From Petrolisthes cinctipes (lineage: Eukaryota; Arthropoda; Malacostraca; Decapoda; Porcellanidae), in assembly GCA_033782935.1 (NCBI GenBank), contig JAWQEG010001436.1:454001-518000 (forward strand): a stretch of 64,000 nt of DNA, in the 5' to 3' direction. The position numbers and the translations under genes were made by a program. Positions 52,434 through 63,848 of this stretch are shown here, piece by piece (positions within the stretch are counted from its first letter, which is position 1; each line of letters opens with the position of its first letter). Under the pieces are notes generated by a model, which did not search any database, was not told the DNA's origin, and saw nothing but the letters and a program-made list of their open reading frames with translations.

Positions 52434-54650
52434 CTGATTGATTGATTGATATAAATTTCTTGGCGGCGCAACATCTTGGTCGTATGTCGCCGAATAATTA
52501 TATATGAGTAAAGAAATTAATAAACTTAAGATTTTATAAAAATAACACCTTTAAAATCGTAAACGTAATCATATCATTAATACAATAGTAAAAATCATTA
52601 TAAAAATGATTAAATTTTAAGATCATGAAATACTTAAAATCATAGGTAATCATTAAAATAACAAATGCTGTAAAATTACTGTCTCGTCAACAAAGGAGAG
52701 CGTACCCTCTCGAAATCTACAGGCTTCCTCTCCAAGAACAGAGGGGAGATAGTGAGTACTATTATCCTCCCTATGCCCAGAGAGGGACCTGCATCTTAAG
52801 CCCCCAAGTCTTGGGCACTCCACAAGGAGGTGTCGCACAGACAAAGATACCAAACAGTGATCACAGTGTGGAGGGGGTGCCCTCTCCATTAAATATTTAT
52901 GTGTCACCCTATAGATATATAGTGTGGTCAATACTGCGACGCATTATGGCTGTCTCCCTTCTCCTACTTAGGCCTCTATAATTCCTGTATCCAATACTGG
53001 TCCGGATGGTGCGAAGCTTATTAACTCTCACACTATCCCACAATTTCTGCCACTCGGAGTGAATAATATCCCCGATGGCAGGGCACATGTCGGTGTATGG
53101 AACTGGACAACGTAGCGAAGGGGGGCGAGTTATTGCAGCGCTCCAAGAACATCTACATGCCATTGGACCCAATATAACTGGATATATTGGCCACGTCTTT
53201 TCAACAGAACCAGCCACTCAGCATCACTACGGATGTTGAGGATAACAGGCAGAGATGGCTTGAAGGGCATTGTATATGAAACTTGAGGGAAAGTAAAAAT
53301 TAATCTCAAAGCTATAAGTACTGCTTGGAGTGCAGCAATGAATATTGAGGAAAGGGAAGGTAGCCTCCCACCTATCTAATAAGTGGGAAATATAACTCCA
53401 AATCGAACTCCATTAATGGATTTGGAACCATTATTAAAAACAGGGACCCAATCCCGGTGGCTTGCCATGTGTTAAAAAAACTTGGAGTAAGCAACATAAG
53501 AGGGAACTGATACATTCCTATCTGACATATATTCACACACTCCCATTTTTGGAAGAAGCCAAGGGACTGCTCGAGGAATTCGGAATGGACAGATGGTTAT
53601 CACTGGGGAGTCTAAATCCTTCATTATAGCCCTTACCCAAAACCCAAAAGGATGGGGAATACTGTAATGGGAAGTAAAGAACTGGGAAAGGAGGTGTCTG
53701 TCACTGTTCCACAGCTCTCAGAATCTGGGAGGCGATGAAGACGGTGCCAACATTGGAGTATCAGGTATTGTCGACGTAGATTTAGTGGAACTTGTGTGCG
53801 TCTACCAAGAGATTAGGTATGGGGAAGGTCTTGAATGCCCCAGTTGCTAGACCTATCCCACCATGGTGGACTAAATTCGAAATCTTTAATCGGGCATCGG
53901 TGGCAAATGAGTAAACCTCTCAGCCATAGTCCATCTTTGATCTTACAAGTGCCTTGTAGAGTCGGAGCAAAGTGTCTCTAATAGCACCCCAAGTTGTGTT
54001 GGACAGGACACGCAACAAACCGAGTGCTTGAAGGCATGAAGTCTTCAGTCTTGTTTCATTAGAGGGACCCAAGTGGAGCGGGAGTTAACATTGAGCTCCA
54101 AAAATTTTACGATGTCCACACACCGCAGTCTTTGTCTATATATAAATAAGTCTGGGTCTGGATGAACTCCTCTAATGAGAGAAAAATGGCTACAAACTTT
54201 CTGGAAGAGAAGCGAAAACCACGATAAATTGCGCAAGTAGTCACCCTGTCAAGGGTCAGCTACATGCACCGTTCTGCAAGAGACATGCGAGATACAGCAA
54301 ACCAGACTGTTACGTTGTCAACGTATAGAGAGTGAGATACTCTCTCAAGATGATATAATATAATAATTAATGAACTCCGGGGTAAAATATTGGAAGAAAA
54401 AAATTCTGGCGAATACAGAGGCCAACACTTTAGCGACCGCCTTTGGCTCAGCAATCAGAACAATATCCACTTCCAACATTTTTAAATATTTAAATATTTA
54501 AATATTCCAAATATTTAATACTGGGGGAGTACTAGGATTAAAGTTTCCTAACATTTTCCTGACATAGTTTCACACACACGCGAGAGAGGAGTGTGTACGG
54601 TAATGGAGGTGACATATTGTGTCAATGATGATCGACGGGCTTGCTTTAAC
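52434..54650 (-). pseudogene. LINE-I-related copy C, strongly decayed
   Basis: It starts with the GATT tail and 'ggcggcgcaacatcttggtcgtatgtcgcc'. Coding remnants on minus: the C-terminal Cys/His segment HCDHCLVSLSVRHLLVECPR, linker WQKLWDSVRVNKLRTIRTS, RT fragments LIRGVHPDPDLFIYRQRL and LYVDNVTVWFAVSRMSLAER (active site YVDN), and at 54540-54650 the EN-RT linker (RRSSLTQYVTSITVHTPLSR). The RT N-half is missing across an AT repeat (54480-54515). It is older than copies A, B and D. Confidence 0.8.
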
Positions 54651-55110
54651 CCTTCAGTGCCGTAATTGTCAACAGACAATCTTACAATGAATGTGGTGTA
54701 AAATAGAGCATTCTGTGCCAATTTAGGGTTCTCAAAGAGATACGAGTTCATAGTAGGAATGTCTTATTATCTTGTTATTAACACAAATGTTGAGTTATAC
54801 AAAATTTTTCAGTTTTTTTTTTTTCTATATCCAGAAAGATGAGGACTAAAGGCAGTGAGCCTGCTTGTCGTCCTCATCTGCGTAGTACAATATGAGAGTG
54901 GTAAAAAATCATGTCCAACTTCGTTCGAGATGACTAGACACATTGCGTTTGAAGGAACATCAGTCGTAGTAAGGTGGAAAGATGGATGAAGATAGAGGCC
55001 CATACTAAGAGTCACGAGGGTCAAGGCCCAGACCTTCCCTTCAACCATCAACTGGCATGAAGGTAAGACCTTGGACTGTACCTTCAATCCTTACCAAGAG
55101 TCATTTGTCC
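54651..55110. other. Spacer, no gene seen
   Basis: Contains a T-run near 54815. The 92-codon minus frame 54809-55087 has no motif I recognise. Confidence 0.5.
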
Positions 55111-55618
55111 AAGCAGCCCCCCCACCTCCCCCCCCCCCTTACCCTACTCCCATCACTTGAATCATTTATTGTTTATTACTTAATTTTATAATAATACATT
55201 GCCATACTAAATAATTTACACTACATACATATAATAACAATATTATAATGCTTTTCTAGACAGATAGAGAGCCATTTCAATAACTACTCAAATAACAAGA
55301 AATATAAGAGCATATTGCCAGCAGGAGAGCGGGGCAACACTCTCCCCTTCTGACGTTTGTTAAACAAATGAAGAGAGGATAGGATGACCGATAACATAAT
55401 TAGATGATCTGTATCGCCAATATTAATGTGTATTTTTTAGTTAAATGAATACGCAATGGCTCTCAATCTGTGTAAAACAGTATTATAATATTGTTATTTA
55501 CATGTATGTAGTGTAAATTATTTAGTATGGCAAAGTATTATTATCAACTTAAACAATAAACAATAAATTATTGAAGTGACGGGAGGAGGGTAAAGAAGGG
55601 GAGGTGGGGGTGCTGGGG
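55111..55618. mobile_element. About 508-bp foldback element
   Basis: Inverted arms of about 140 bp (55111-55255 and 55480-55618) share 'aataatttacactacatac' with its complement, and end in C-rich and G-rich tips (CCCCCCACCTCCCC / GGGGAGGTGGGGG). The centre is about 225 bp with no coding. No TSD is evident. Confidence 0.8.
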
Positions 55619-56906
55619 TGAGGGTCAGAGTGGTTAAGTAGCCTAATAATAAGGAAAACATTATACTCAATCTCAACTCCTCTATTTCACCTTTAATAGT
55701 CTTGGGTGACGTGCTCACTCTACAACATTTGTATTATCATGAGAAATGCAGTATATCCTACCTATTAACTGAAAATATGACTCTGAAAACTGGCAGATGG
55801 CTATCATTCAACGACAAACAAAACTTTCTTCCCGAGAATACCGCAAATTTATGAAGGAATTCGTAAGTGTTATAAATAACTCACACATACTCCCCGAAAC
55901 AAAAGTAACAACTTTACACCTTTTCAAATATTATCTGATGGTGTTTTCAGTTCATCATATCTATTTTCTCACAGTAGTTTTTGATAATTTTTGAAAAAAT
56001 TGTCAAAGGTCAGTGTGAAAACACGGGTATACCCTTGCCTTCTCTTTGACCAACCTATAGACCTTCGTTCCAATAACGGCACTGACTATCGGTACAGTAT
56101 TACCTTACCCCGTACCATCGACCCTCAACCTTCCTAACTCTTAGTACGGGCCAGAGTGTTCCAGAGTTGACCAGTTGTGTATATGAAAGATTGAGAGTAC
56201 CGGTTAACTCTTGCATTAGGGAGTTGGACAGAAAAGGGTTGAGAACGAGAGTTCTCTCTTGCCTGCAGCCACGGCCGGGTGAGTGGACAAGAATCTACTG
56301 CTGTGTCAGGGCGGCATATTCGTGAACTTTATATGGGTATATGTCAGCTCTTGATTTGGTTAGGTTAGGTCCAGTCTAGGTTAGGTTAGGTTAGGTCAGG
56401 TCAGGGTAGATTCATATAGGGTAAAATGAGCTGGGAAAGAAAATGAGACTATTTAAAAGATTATCCCATGGTTGGTTTTATCGTTATAACCCAAGTGATT
56501 TTGGCCTAGCAGTAAGCTGAGTGGTCACATAGCCCACCAGACTTGGCGAAAATGAGTCTAGACGATTTTCCTAAAATCTCTTTATTCACTTTATCTATAC
56601 TTTTAAACTACAATGTGTAGAAATTATGATTTAGTTTTGTAATCACTAACAAATCTTCATCTTTCCAATGAGACCAACCCCAGCTCTCTGTGACTCTTGG
56701 TTATGAAGATAGGAGATAACGAAGAGGAGTCACTTTCAGCGCGAGAGCAGGGTGGTGTTCGCTCGTGGTGGCTGACCACGACCTCTGTCATTACTTCCTC
56801 ATGCCACTCTGTCGTCATATGATAGTGATGAGTTTTCTCACAAAGATATATCCAGTTCCCGTTCAATTACATAGTATGATAACCTTGCTGGAATGAGATG
56901 GGAAAA
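55619..56906. other. Spacer with interstitial TTAGG repeats
   Basis: No gene was recognised; short frames such as 55797-55994 lack motifs. The TTAGG-type cluster is at 56358-56408. Confidence 0.5.
56358..56408 (+). repeat. Interstitial (TTAGG)n-like tract
   Basis: GGTTAGGTTAGGT, a short interruption, then GGTTAGGTTAGGTTAGG and TCAGG variants. TTAGG is the ancestral arthropod telomere repeat. Confidence 0.75.
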
Positions 56907-57104
56907 TGGATTGATTGATTGATTGATTTTTAGATACCACTAGGCATCTGACCGCTCAACAGCTAGGGTCACATACCGCCCAACATAAAATGGTCATCTT
57001 CATCATTAATAAAATATGTACATACATTAAATAGGCTTCACTACCCCGAAAGGGATAGGCAGCACGATTAATAGGACATATAAACTATAAAGCACATTTT
57101 TACT
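56907..57104 (-). repeat. LINE-I 3' UTR fragment
   Basis: GATT tail plus 'acagctagggtcacataccgcccaacataaaatggtcatc...ccgaaagggataggcagca', very close to copies A and B. It is cut off at the (TA)n of 57105-57129, before any coding sequence. Confidence 0.9.
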
Positions 57105-57149
57105 AAATATATATATATATATATATATACATAAAGCCAAGATTCTGTC

Positions 57150-57180
<31 letters not shown>
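57105..57180. repeat. (TA)n and (GT)n microsatellites
   Basis: 25 bp of TA, a 22-bp spacer, then about 29 bp of GT. Confidence 0.95.
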
Positions 57181-58023
57181 CCGCGATGCACGCCTACACC
57201 GTCCAACTTTGTTTAGGGGGGGGTCATACAACGAAACCACATATAACGAAACGTGGAAGCGAAATAATAATAAAATACAGGGGAAAAAATCTACGGAATC
57301 ACCATACCACATTTCAGCCTTCCCGCATGAACCGCAAAAACAGCTTGATGTTTAAACTTTCATTTAGGTAAATTTTTTCTTACAGAATTGTAGAGCTTGA
57401 TTTTACACACCAGAATCTGTAAACTAAAGTGTCCTAGGTCCACTGGTTTACGTACAGCAGCGCCATGAGTAATAAAGTAGTTACCCCTAAAACCTCCCTA
57501 AAAATGAGAAAACGTGAGCGAGCGTATGACGAGTTAACCATTCCCCTCTCACGCCACTCACTGAAGGCCCAACCTAACCAGTGTTACCAATGAAGTGGGT
57601 AGTTAATATAACAATACTGAGAAGCAAAATACTGTCTGAAGCTAATGAAAATATTTTAGGCTACAGCACGGATATTATTCGAATTGTTTATGCGTTATCT
57701 CAGTAAGTATATTGTAGTTCACGATTTATTTTACTTATTATTAATTTTTATGCATTTTTATGATTGATTTGTACCATATTGGTAGAATATTTTTGTAACA
57801 TATTTTCTTGAGGTCTTCATTCCTGCTCCAGTACCTCTGCTTTGCGGGATATTGGTTATTTGTGCAGCCTTATAAGTCTTTTGCTATTGCATTTTATTCG
57901 TACTGTATTTTTTATTTGCACAGATTCAAACCCAAGGCCAAATGGGTGGGCAGATTGAGCTGAAACTTGGTGGGAATGTCCTCCACTGATCAAATAGTTA
58001 AAACACTGACTTCCAAATTTTTT
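57181..58023. other. Spacer, no gene seen
   Basis: AT-rich with no gene. 57920-58010 ('gcagattgagctgaaacttggtggg') has the texture of a decayed dispersed repeat. Confidence 0.45.
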
Positions 58024-58098
58024 ATAACGTCTTTTTCGGCTCAAAAACGGCCCATTTCCTCCAGAATTGGGCCGTTTTTGAGCCGAAAAAGACGTTAT
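58024..58098. repeat. Perfect 31-bp hairpin, 13-nt loop
   Basis: 58024-58054 (ATAACGTCTTTTTCGGCTCA onward) is exactly complementary to 58068-58098. No gene adjoins it that would make it a terminator. It looks like a very small foldback or recent inverted duplication. Confidence 0.95.
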
Positions 58099-58171
58099 TC
58101 TGCTAACTAGCTCGAATACTAATTCATTTATTGCAATGAAACATATATTGAGCTGCACCGCTCATGATGAT

Positions 58172-58325
58172 GATGGTGATTGTTGATTTTCGGTGCGCAC
58201 CAGCTGCATTCAGGCTATATGGCACCCACACCATATCGGAAAACCAATGGCGTTTACGGCTTTCGAACCTCGGACCTTCGGCTTGGAAACCCGGCGCTCT
58301 AACCACTACGCCGGGGTCTCAGATG
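58172..58325 (-). repeat. tRNA-derived SINE
   Basis: The minus strand starts with a tRNA-like head: A-box GGCGTAGTGGTTAGAGCGC (58294-58312) and B-box CGAGGTTCGAAAGCC (58258-58273). A short body follows, ending near a CATCATCAT tail. It is not a functional tRNA gene: no acceptor-stem pairing was found. Confidence 0.75.
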
Positions 58326-58510
58326 CTCTACAACTGCATACATGATTTATTTACAGAAATATAAAATTGTTGAAAATATTCAAGAAAACTATTGCAACAC
58401 TCAATAAGTGATTGTTTTGTTGCTTTAGAATTACATAAGATTTATTTGTGCTAATATTATGGCTGATGGCGTACTTCTTTTCACTTCTTGCATAACTTCC
58501 ACTGAGCTAT
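58326..58510. other. Spacer, no gene seen
   Basis: AT-rich, with no features noted. Confidence 0.4.
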
Positions 58511-58715
58511 CAACAGGCGGCCACAGGTCGCCAGCCCTTCGCAGAAACTAGCGGCTATTGACCGCCCGTAGGGCGGTGGACAGGCGCCAAGCGCCACTGC
58601 CCTCCGCCGGAGCTAGCTGCTCCAAACCGCCCAAAGGGCGGTGGAAGGGCGGCCGCAGGCCGCCAGCCCTCCGCAGGAGCTAGCGGCTCCTAGCCGCCCG
58701 AAGGGCAGCGGAGCA
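58511..58715. repeat. GC-rich tandem palindrome cluster
   Basis: About three units of 65 bp. Each carries two short palindromes, e.g. ACCGCCCGTAGGGCGGT, ACCGCCCAAAGGGCGGT, GGCGGCCGCAGGCCGCC and GGCGCCAAGCGCC, spaced by 'cctccgc.ggagctagc.gctcc'. GC content contrasts sharply with the neighbouring AT-rich DNA. It ends at (TA)n and LINE-I copy D. Confidence 0.85.
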
Positions 58716-58735
58716 GCTAGTATATATATATATAT

Positions 58736-60633
58736 GGTCGATGGTCCAGTGCAGGTACGGGATGATGCCTGACAGGAGGCCGCAGCCTTGGCCAGGGCGT
58801 CAGACCGTTCATTCCCATCGACACCTAAATGAGCCGAGACCCAACAAAATATAACTCTGCGGTCACGACGACCCAGGAGGTTAAGCCACTCGAAAATGGC
58901 CAACACCAGGGGATGGGAAGAGTTAAAATTGCCCAAGGCCTGCAAGGCACTACAGGAATCACTAAAAATAGTAAAGTGGGAGAGTAAACATCACGTGGCC
59001 AAGAGCTCGGCATTAAAATTGGACATGACAGAAGGGAGCGTGCTGCCATGACAAAAGTCAGGAAAGACAGCCCCAAAACAAACTCCAGCATCAGATTTTG
59101 ACCCATCTGTGTACACAGGGAGGGACTCCCTGTGAGTGAAGGCATGTTCTAAAAAGAAGGAACGAGCCACTGGAGGAGGAAGAGATTCCTTCTTGTCTGA
59201 TGTAAACTTCTGGAAAAAGCCATTCATGGAGCCACCCTAAGAACCCGCACAGGACAAATCTGGAAGTCATCAATGCCCATCACCATAGCCTTCCTGACCC
59301 GGAAGCCAAAGGGCCATGGTGTGCAAGGATGTGAAAGGTAGTACTGAGACATGATATCAGATGACACCGCCAAGCAGGGAAGGGAGTTAGGAAGTTGATG
59401 TAATCAATGCCAGCAACGAACCAACCATCAAGGACTGGCAAAAGAGGTCAAGAGGTGGCTCATTAGCGTCCACTAGGAGACTGGGGATTGGGGACAACCT
59501 GAAGGCTCCAGTCTCCAGATGTATTCCAGCATGATAAACCGGGTGTCAGACTCTGAGACGGGCACCTGTAGCAAAAGGAGTGCACATCACACCCATAGTT
59601 GAGTTTTGACCTAATAAGAACATGGTATGGGCAGAGGAGGGTGGCCCGATCAGCCCCCCCAGGAGGTATGGCCCAGGACCCTCAACAGGTTAAGAGCCTG
59701 GAGGCAAGAGTCCTTAAGTGAACGTAAATGGGTAACCCAAGTCAATCGTTTGTCAAAAGGAAGACCCAAGAAGCAAGTCTCCTCGACACAACTTATCCAA
59801 TGACCATGCATGAATAAGCCCAGATCAGGGTGGATGCCTCGTATACGGCAGAAGTGCATAGCAACCATCTTGGCAGAAGAGAAGCGAAACCCATGAGCGT
59901 TAGCCCAACGCGATATCCTGTCGAGGGCAAGCTGCATGCGCTGCTCCACCACTGATATATGGGAAGCAGCAAACCAGACCGCCAGGTCGTCAATGTACAT
60001 CGAGTTGGCTATACCGTCCGGAAGGGATGAGGCAATGGCATTAACTGCTACTGCAAACAACGTGACACTGAGAAAGCTTCCCTGGGGGAAGCCCTCCTCC
60101 TGTGCAACGGATGCTGAGAGAGCTGTACCAACCCTCACAGAAAATCTGCGACCACTGAGAAACTCCTTAAGAAAGCATGGAAGGCGACCACACAGGCCAT
60201 ATGCATGGAGTTGCTTCAGTGTCATAAGCTTTCTCTCAATCAAAAAATACACAACAAAGTTGTTGATGTCGTGTAAAAGCCTCACATGCAGCAGCTTCCA
60301 ACCTGACCAAAGTGTCTGTAGTGGAATTGTGTATATGAAAGCCAGACGGGGACGGAGACAGGAAATCACCCAGTTCCAGGAAGTATACCAGTCTGACATT
60401 CACCATCTTCTCAAATAGTTTACAGAAACAGGAGGTCAAGGCAATTGGTCGGTAATTGAGGGCAACACTAGTGTCCTTACCTGGCTTGAGGAAAGGAAGG
60501 ATTGTAGCAACCCTCCACCCAGCAGGAAAAAACACCCTCCAGCCAAGTTCTGTTATATAAAGCTAGAAGAAATAAGATCGTCTCCTCACCCAAGTGTATA
60601 TGGGATGTTGTCTGGCCCAGAAGAAGTGTTGTC

Positions 60634-60676
<43 letters not shown>

Positions 60677-61960
60677 AGAGTGCAGGTCTCTCGGGTGAAT
60701 ATATGGTTATAACTTTCATTCTCGTTCCCCGAGAAATCCAGGACAGTGCGTCTCTGGGTTCCCAACTCGTGAATGAGAGCCAGAGGTTGAGAGTCAGAGC
60801 TGGAGACTCTTGCAAATGCCTCTGCCATGGTGTTGGCCACTGTTAAACTATCCATGATCTTAATAACAGGTGGAGGACTAGGAGAAAACTTCCACGCCAT
60901 CTTATGAACTCCCCTGAACACTTAGGTGAGTGGGGTCTTAGTATTAATTGAAGACACATAGGCCTTCCAAGATGCACGTCGTGCATCTTTTAAAACTCGT
61001 CTAGCCCGAGCCCTTGCCCATCGAAAGTCTTCTAAAAGGGTTGGGTCCCCTCGATTGCGATGAAGGTGAAAGAAAGCAGCCCGCTTCTTCCGCACAGCAG
61101 TGGTGCAGACTGGTGACCACCAAGTGACAGAACATTTGTAAAATAGCCAGAAGTTTTAGGGATAGAGTTGAGAGCAGTAGAGTGTAGCATATCAGTGAAA
61201 TATGTTACAGCCTCGTCTAAGCTACTAAAATCTGCTACAGAAGAGACTGGAGAAGTTAGATCTCTATATAACTGCCAGTCAGCCTTATCTAATCTCTATC
61301 TACGAAGACGAGACTGCGGTTCGTACATATTATTCTCCAAGAGTATAGGGAAGTGGTCACTACCATATAAATCGGGCAACACACTCCAAGTAAAATCTAA
61401 CAGAGCACTGGGTCAGCAGAGGGAAATGTCAATGGCGGTAAAAGTCCCAGCAGGGCTATTAAAATGTATCACATCTCCCATATTTAAAACCCTTAATCCT
61501 TCATCCTCAATAAAATAAGCCAATAAAACACCCCTGGGATTGACCGAACTGTCACCCCACAGAGGATGACAACCATTAAAATCACCCAATAAAATAAAGG
61601 GAGAGAGAAGGTCCCATACAAGACGGTTGAGATCACCCCTCTCAACTGCAACACTGGGAGGAAGGTATTGACTAAACACAGTGTAGGGGCAGTACATGAA
61701 AACCTTAACTGCAGCAGCCTGAAGCAGAGTGTCAAGCTCCAGGCTCGTGCATGGAATATCGCGCTGAACTAGGATCGCAGATCCACCATGGTGACCCTGC
61801 CCTTCAAATGAATTGGAATAAAATGCAGAGTATACTGGTGGACTGGCAGGAATGTAGTGCCCAAACATTATCTCTTGGAGAGATACATATGCAAGAGAGA
61901 AGTGATAGAGAAGAACAAACAGTGTTACTTTAGTAAGGATTGTTGGGAAGCCTCACGGAG
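58736..61960 (-). pseudogene. LINE-I copy D ORF2
   Basis: Remnants in order from the right: endonuclease (LGDFNGCHPLWGDSSVNPRG; 61413-61868), linker, RT (NYRPIALTSCFCKLFEKM; SMYIDDLAVWFAASHISV; 59650-60535) and RNase H (PVYTDGSKSDAGVCFG; GVDGNERSDALAKAA; 58736-59227). The GA tract inside the RT N-terminal part has expanded to about 40 bp (60635-60675), giving an (LS)n stretch. Numerous frameshifts. Confidence 0.82.
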
Positions 61961-62809
61961 GGACTTCCCACTACCACCTTGACCTGAAATTTTACTCAAA
62001 TTATATTTTTTTCTAATCCTGGACCACTAGAAGAAGAGCGAACCTGAAGAGTAGTAGTTGGGGCAGTAATTGGGATCCATAGACGAGTCCCTGAAGCATC
62101 TAATATGTTAGAAGAAGGTGAAGGTATATGAGCAGGGATATTCTTCGAAACAACCACATTGGTATTGTCCTGTACAGCAGTGGTATCACTAACACGGGCA
62201 GATACATCTACATCCATAATATAGGTGGAAGAATTACTTCGCTGCTCAAGCGGTAGAGAAACTGTATCTTTTGAAGGTATCCACATTCACTTAACGCCCT
62301 CCCGTTGTTACCAAAGAAAGCTTGCGAGGGGGAGCATCTGATGACTCAAGAGATTCTCAAGAGCCTCGAGAACGCTTTTGGTGAAATTGAGAGGAAAATA
62401 TGGACGAGTCTACAGAAACGGTTGCTTTGCAAGGAGGAACGTCCATAGAGTATCCCCCACAGACAGAGAATCTTTTGCCTCAAAAGCTGTTTTGGCAGCA
62501 GCATTTGTATTAAAAGTAATATAGCACCGATTAGATCCGCAGTTACTGTCATAGGTGATTCGGATACAAAGAACCACTCCAAAACACTTAAAAATTGAGT
62601 GGATAGCACCATAGGAAAGGGATGCAAGCACATTAGTCAACATTGACATGTCCAAACCGCTAACAGGGTTTGTCAACACAACAGCCAACCTGCTGGGTCT
62701 TCTCTTATTTGCAGTCGTCTGTATACCACCATGACCAGAGAGGGCCTGGTCGACCACCGTTCGAGGGAGAGAAAAAGGCTTTTTCTTATCCATATAACAT
62801 TATTATTAT
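61961..62809 (-). pseudogene. LINE-I copy D ORF1, internally deleted
   Basis: The N-terminal RRM-like segment (GAIHSIFKCFGVVLCIRITY, RCYITFNTNAAAKTAFEAKD; 62410-62793) is joined near 62450 directly to the C-terminal tail (MDVDVSARVSDTTAVQ; 61996-62286). The zinc-knuckle region (about 1 kb) is absent. Confidence 0.8.
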
Positions 62810-63132
62810 TAGAATGGCCCCAGGAGCCAAGAGCTACTACTTATCAGGCAGATGAGGGGACCGAGTGCTGGTCGCCATGGGCAGGGTACCTTGTCCCCCA
62901 CGGGGCCACTCGTTTTAAAAAGCAGCCCCAATGGCTCGAAAGTTTGCCCACAACAGTGCTGATATCCCCTTCACACGGGACGTCCTCTGGAGGGCAACAA
63001 TGTTGGCTCGTACTGGCCAGCAGCCTATTGCATGGGCACCATTTAGTCTGGTCTCTCACTGGTGACCTTACCTCGCCAGGTCTCAGAGGCACGCAAGCCT
63101 CCCCACCACGTCAAGGCGGTTCCCGCTGGGGG

Positions 63133-63424
63133 GGATAACACCAGTGACAACATGGCCCTGAAAGATAGAGGGGAGGAGTGGCAGGCAGATGGGAGGAGGA
63201 AGAGGAGTCGGATAGACAGCTAGTCATCACAACAACTGCCTGCTGACATTGCAAAATTTTGGATGACTCCTCGCCTGTTCCAGGTCAGAGAAGCTTGGGC
63301 CACCCCAATAAGAAGACCTTTATGTTAAAGAAATAGAAGAGAAAAAAAAATAATGACTGCCTTAATGCCCTCAAAAAGGGTGATACACATTAAGCCAAAA
63401 ACATCAACAACAACCAAATAAAAG
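63133..63424. other. Spacer, no gene seen
   Basis: Purine-rich sequence. A 23-codon frame (MALKDRGEEWQADGRRKRSR) near 63151 is too short to support as a gene. Confidence 0.4.
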
Positions 63425-63600
63425 AGGGGGTGCCAATTGTGTAATGGCTATCATACTTACCCAGCAAGCGAGATATCCCTGGTTTGGTTCCCGAGTCAGT
63501 GGAATTGTTGGACAATTTTCCCAGCCCGCTATGTCCCTGTTTACCTAGCAGTAAGTAGGTACCCGGCTGGGGGAAGATGTGTTGATGTAACAAGACTGAC
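63425..63600 (+). repeat. tRNA-derived SINE
   Basis: A-box-like ATTGTGTAATGGCT (63436-63449), B-box-like GGTTTGGTTCCCGAGTC (63481-63497), then 'gtttacctagcagtaagtaggtaccc' (63529-63554), a block I associate with crustacean SINEs (from memory). The end is approximate. Confidence 0.7.
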
Positions 63601-63848
63601 TACCTTGATGACCAACACCATGATTCAATAGGCATAATACCTTAAAGCTTCTTCAAATAAAAGGAGGAGGATTCTACAACCATCCATGGTCCAGTCAACA
63701 TCTAATACCAACACCACCACTTCCCCTGCCAACCGTCTTGTTGGCAAGGTGTGGTTTAACCATTAGAAGGGTTATGGCCTTGTTACCTGCAATGAGTGAG
63801 ATTATATCATCTCTCTGCCACCACCTCACCATCATCACTGGTTAACAG

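Larger units (their letters stand above)
58736..63132 (-). mobile_element. LINE-I copy D, 3'-truncated and decayed
   Basis: The 5' end (right) matches the copy B leader and finishes '...aaggcggttcccgctgggggg'. The 3' end is missing: the sequence starts inside RNase H at a (TA)n tract (58721-58735). ORF1 has a large internal deletion. No TSD can be defined because one end is lost. Confidence 0.85.

Noticed and set aside
58511..58715. CRISPR array
   Set aside because: The repeats are palindromic and near-contiguous, without unique spacers of constant length, and no cas genes exist in this eukaryotic window.
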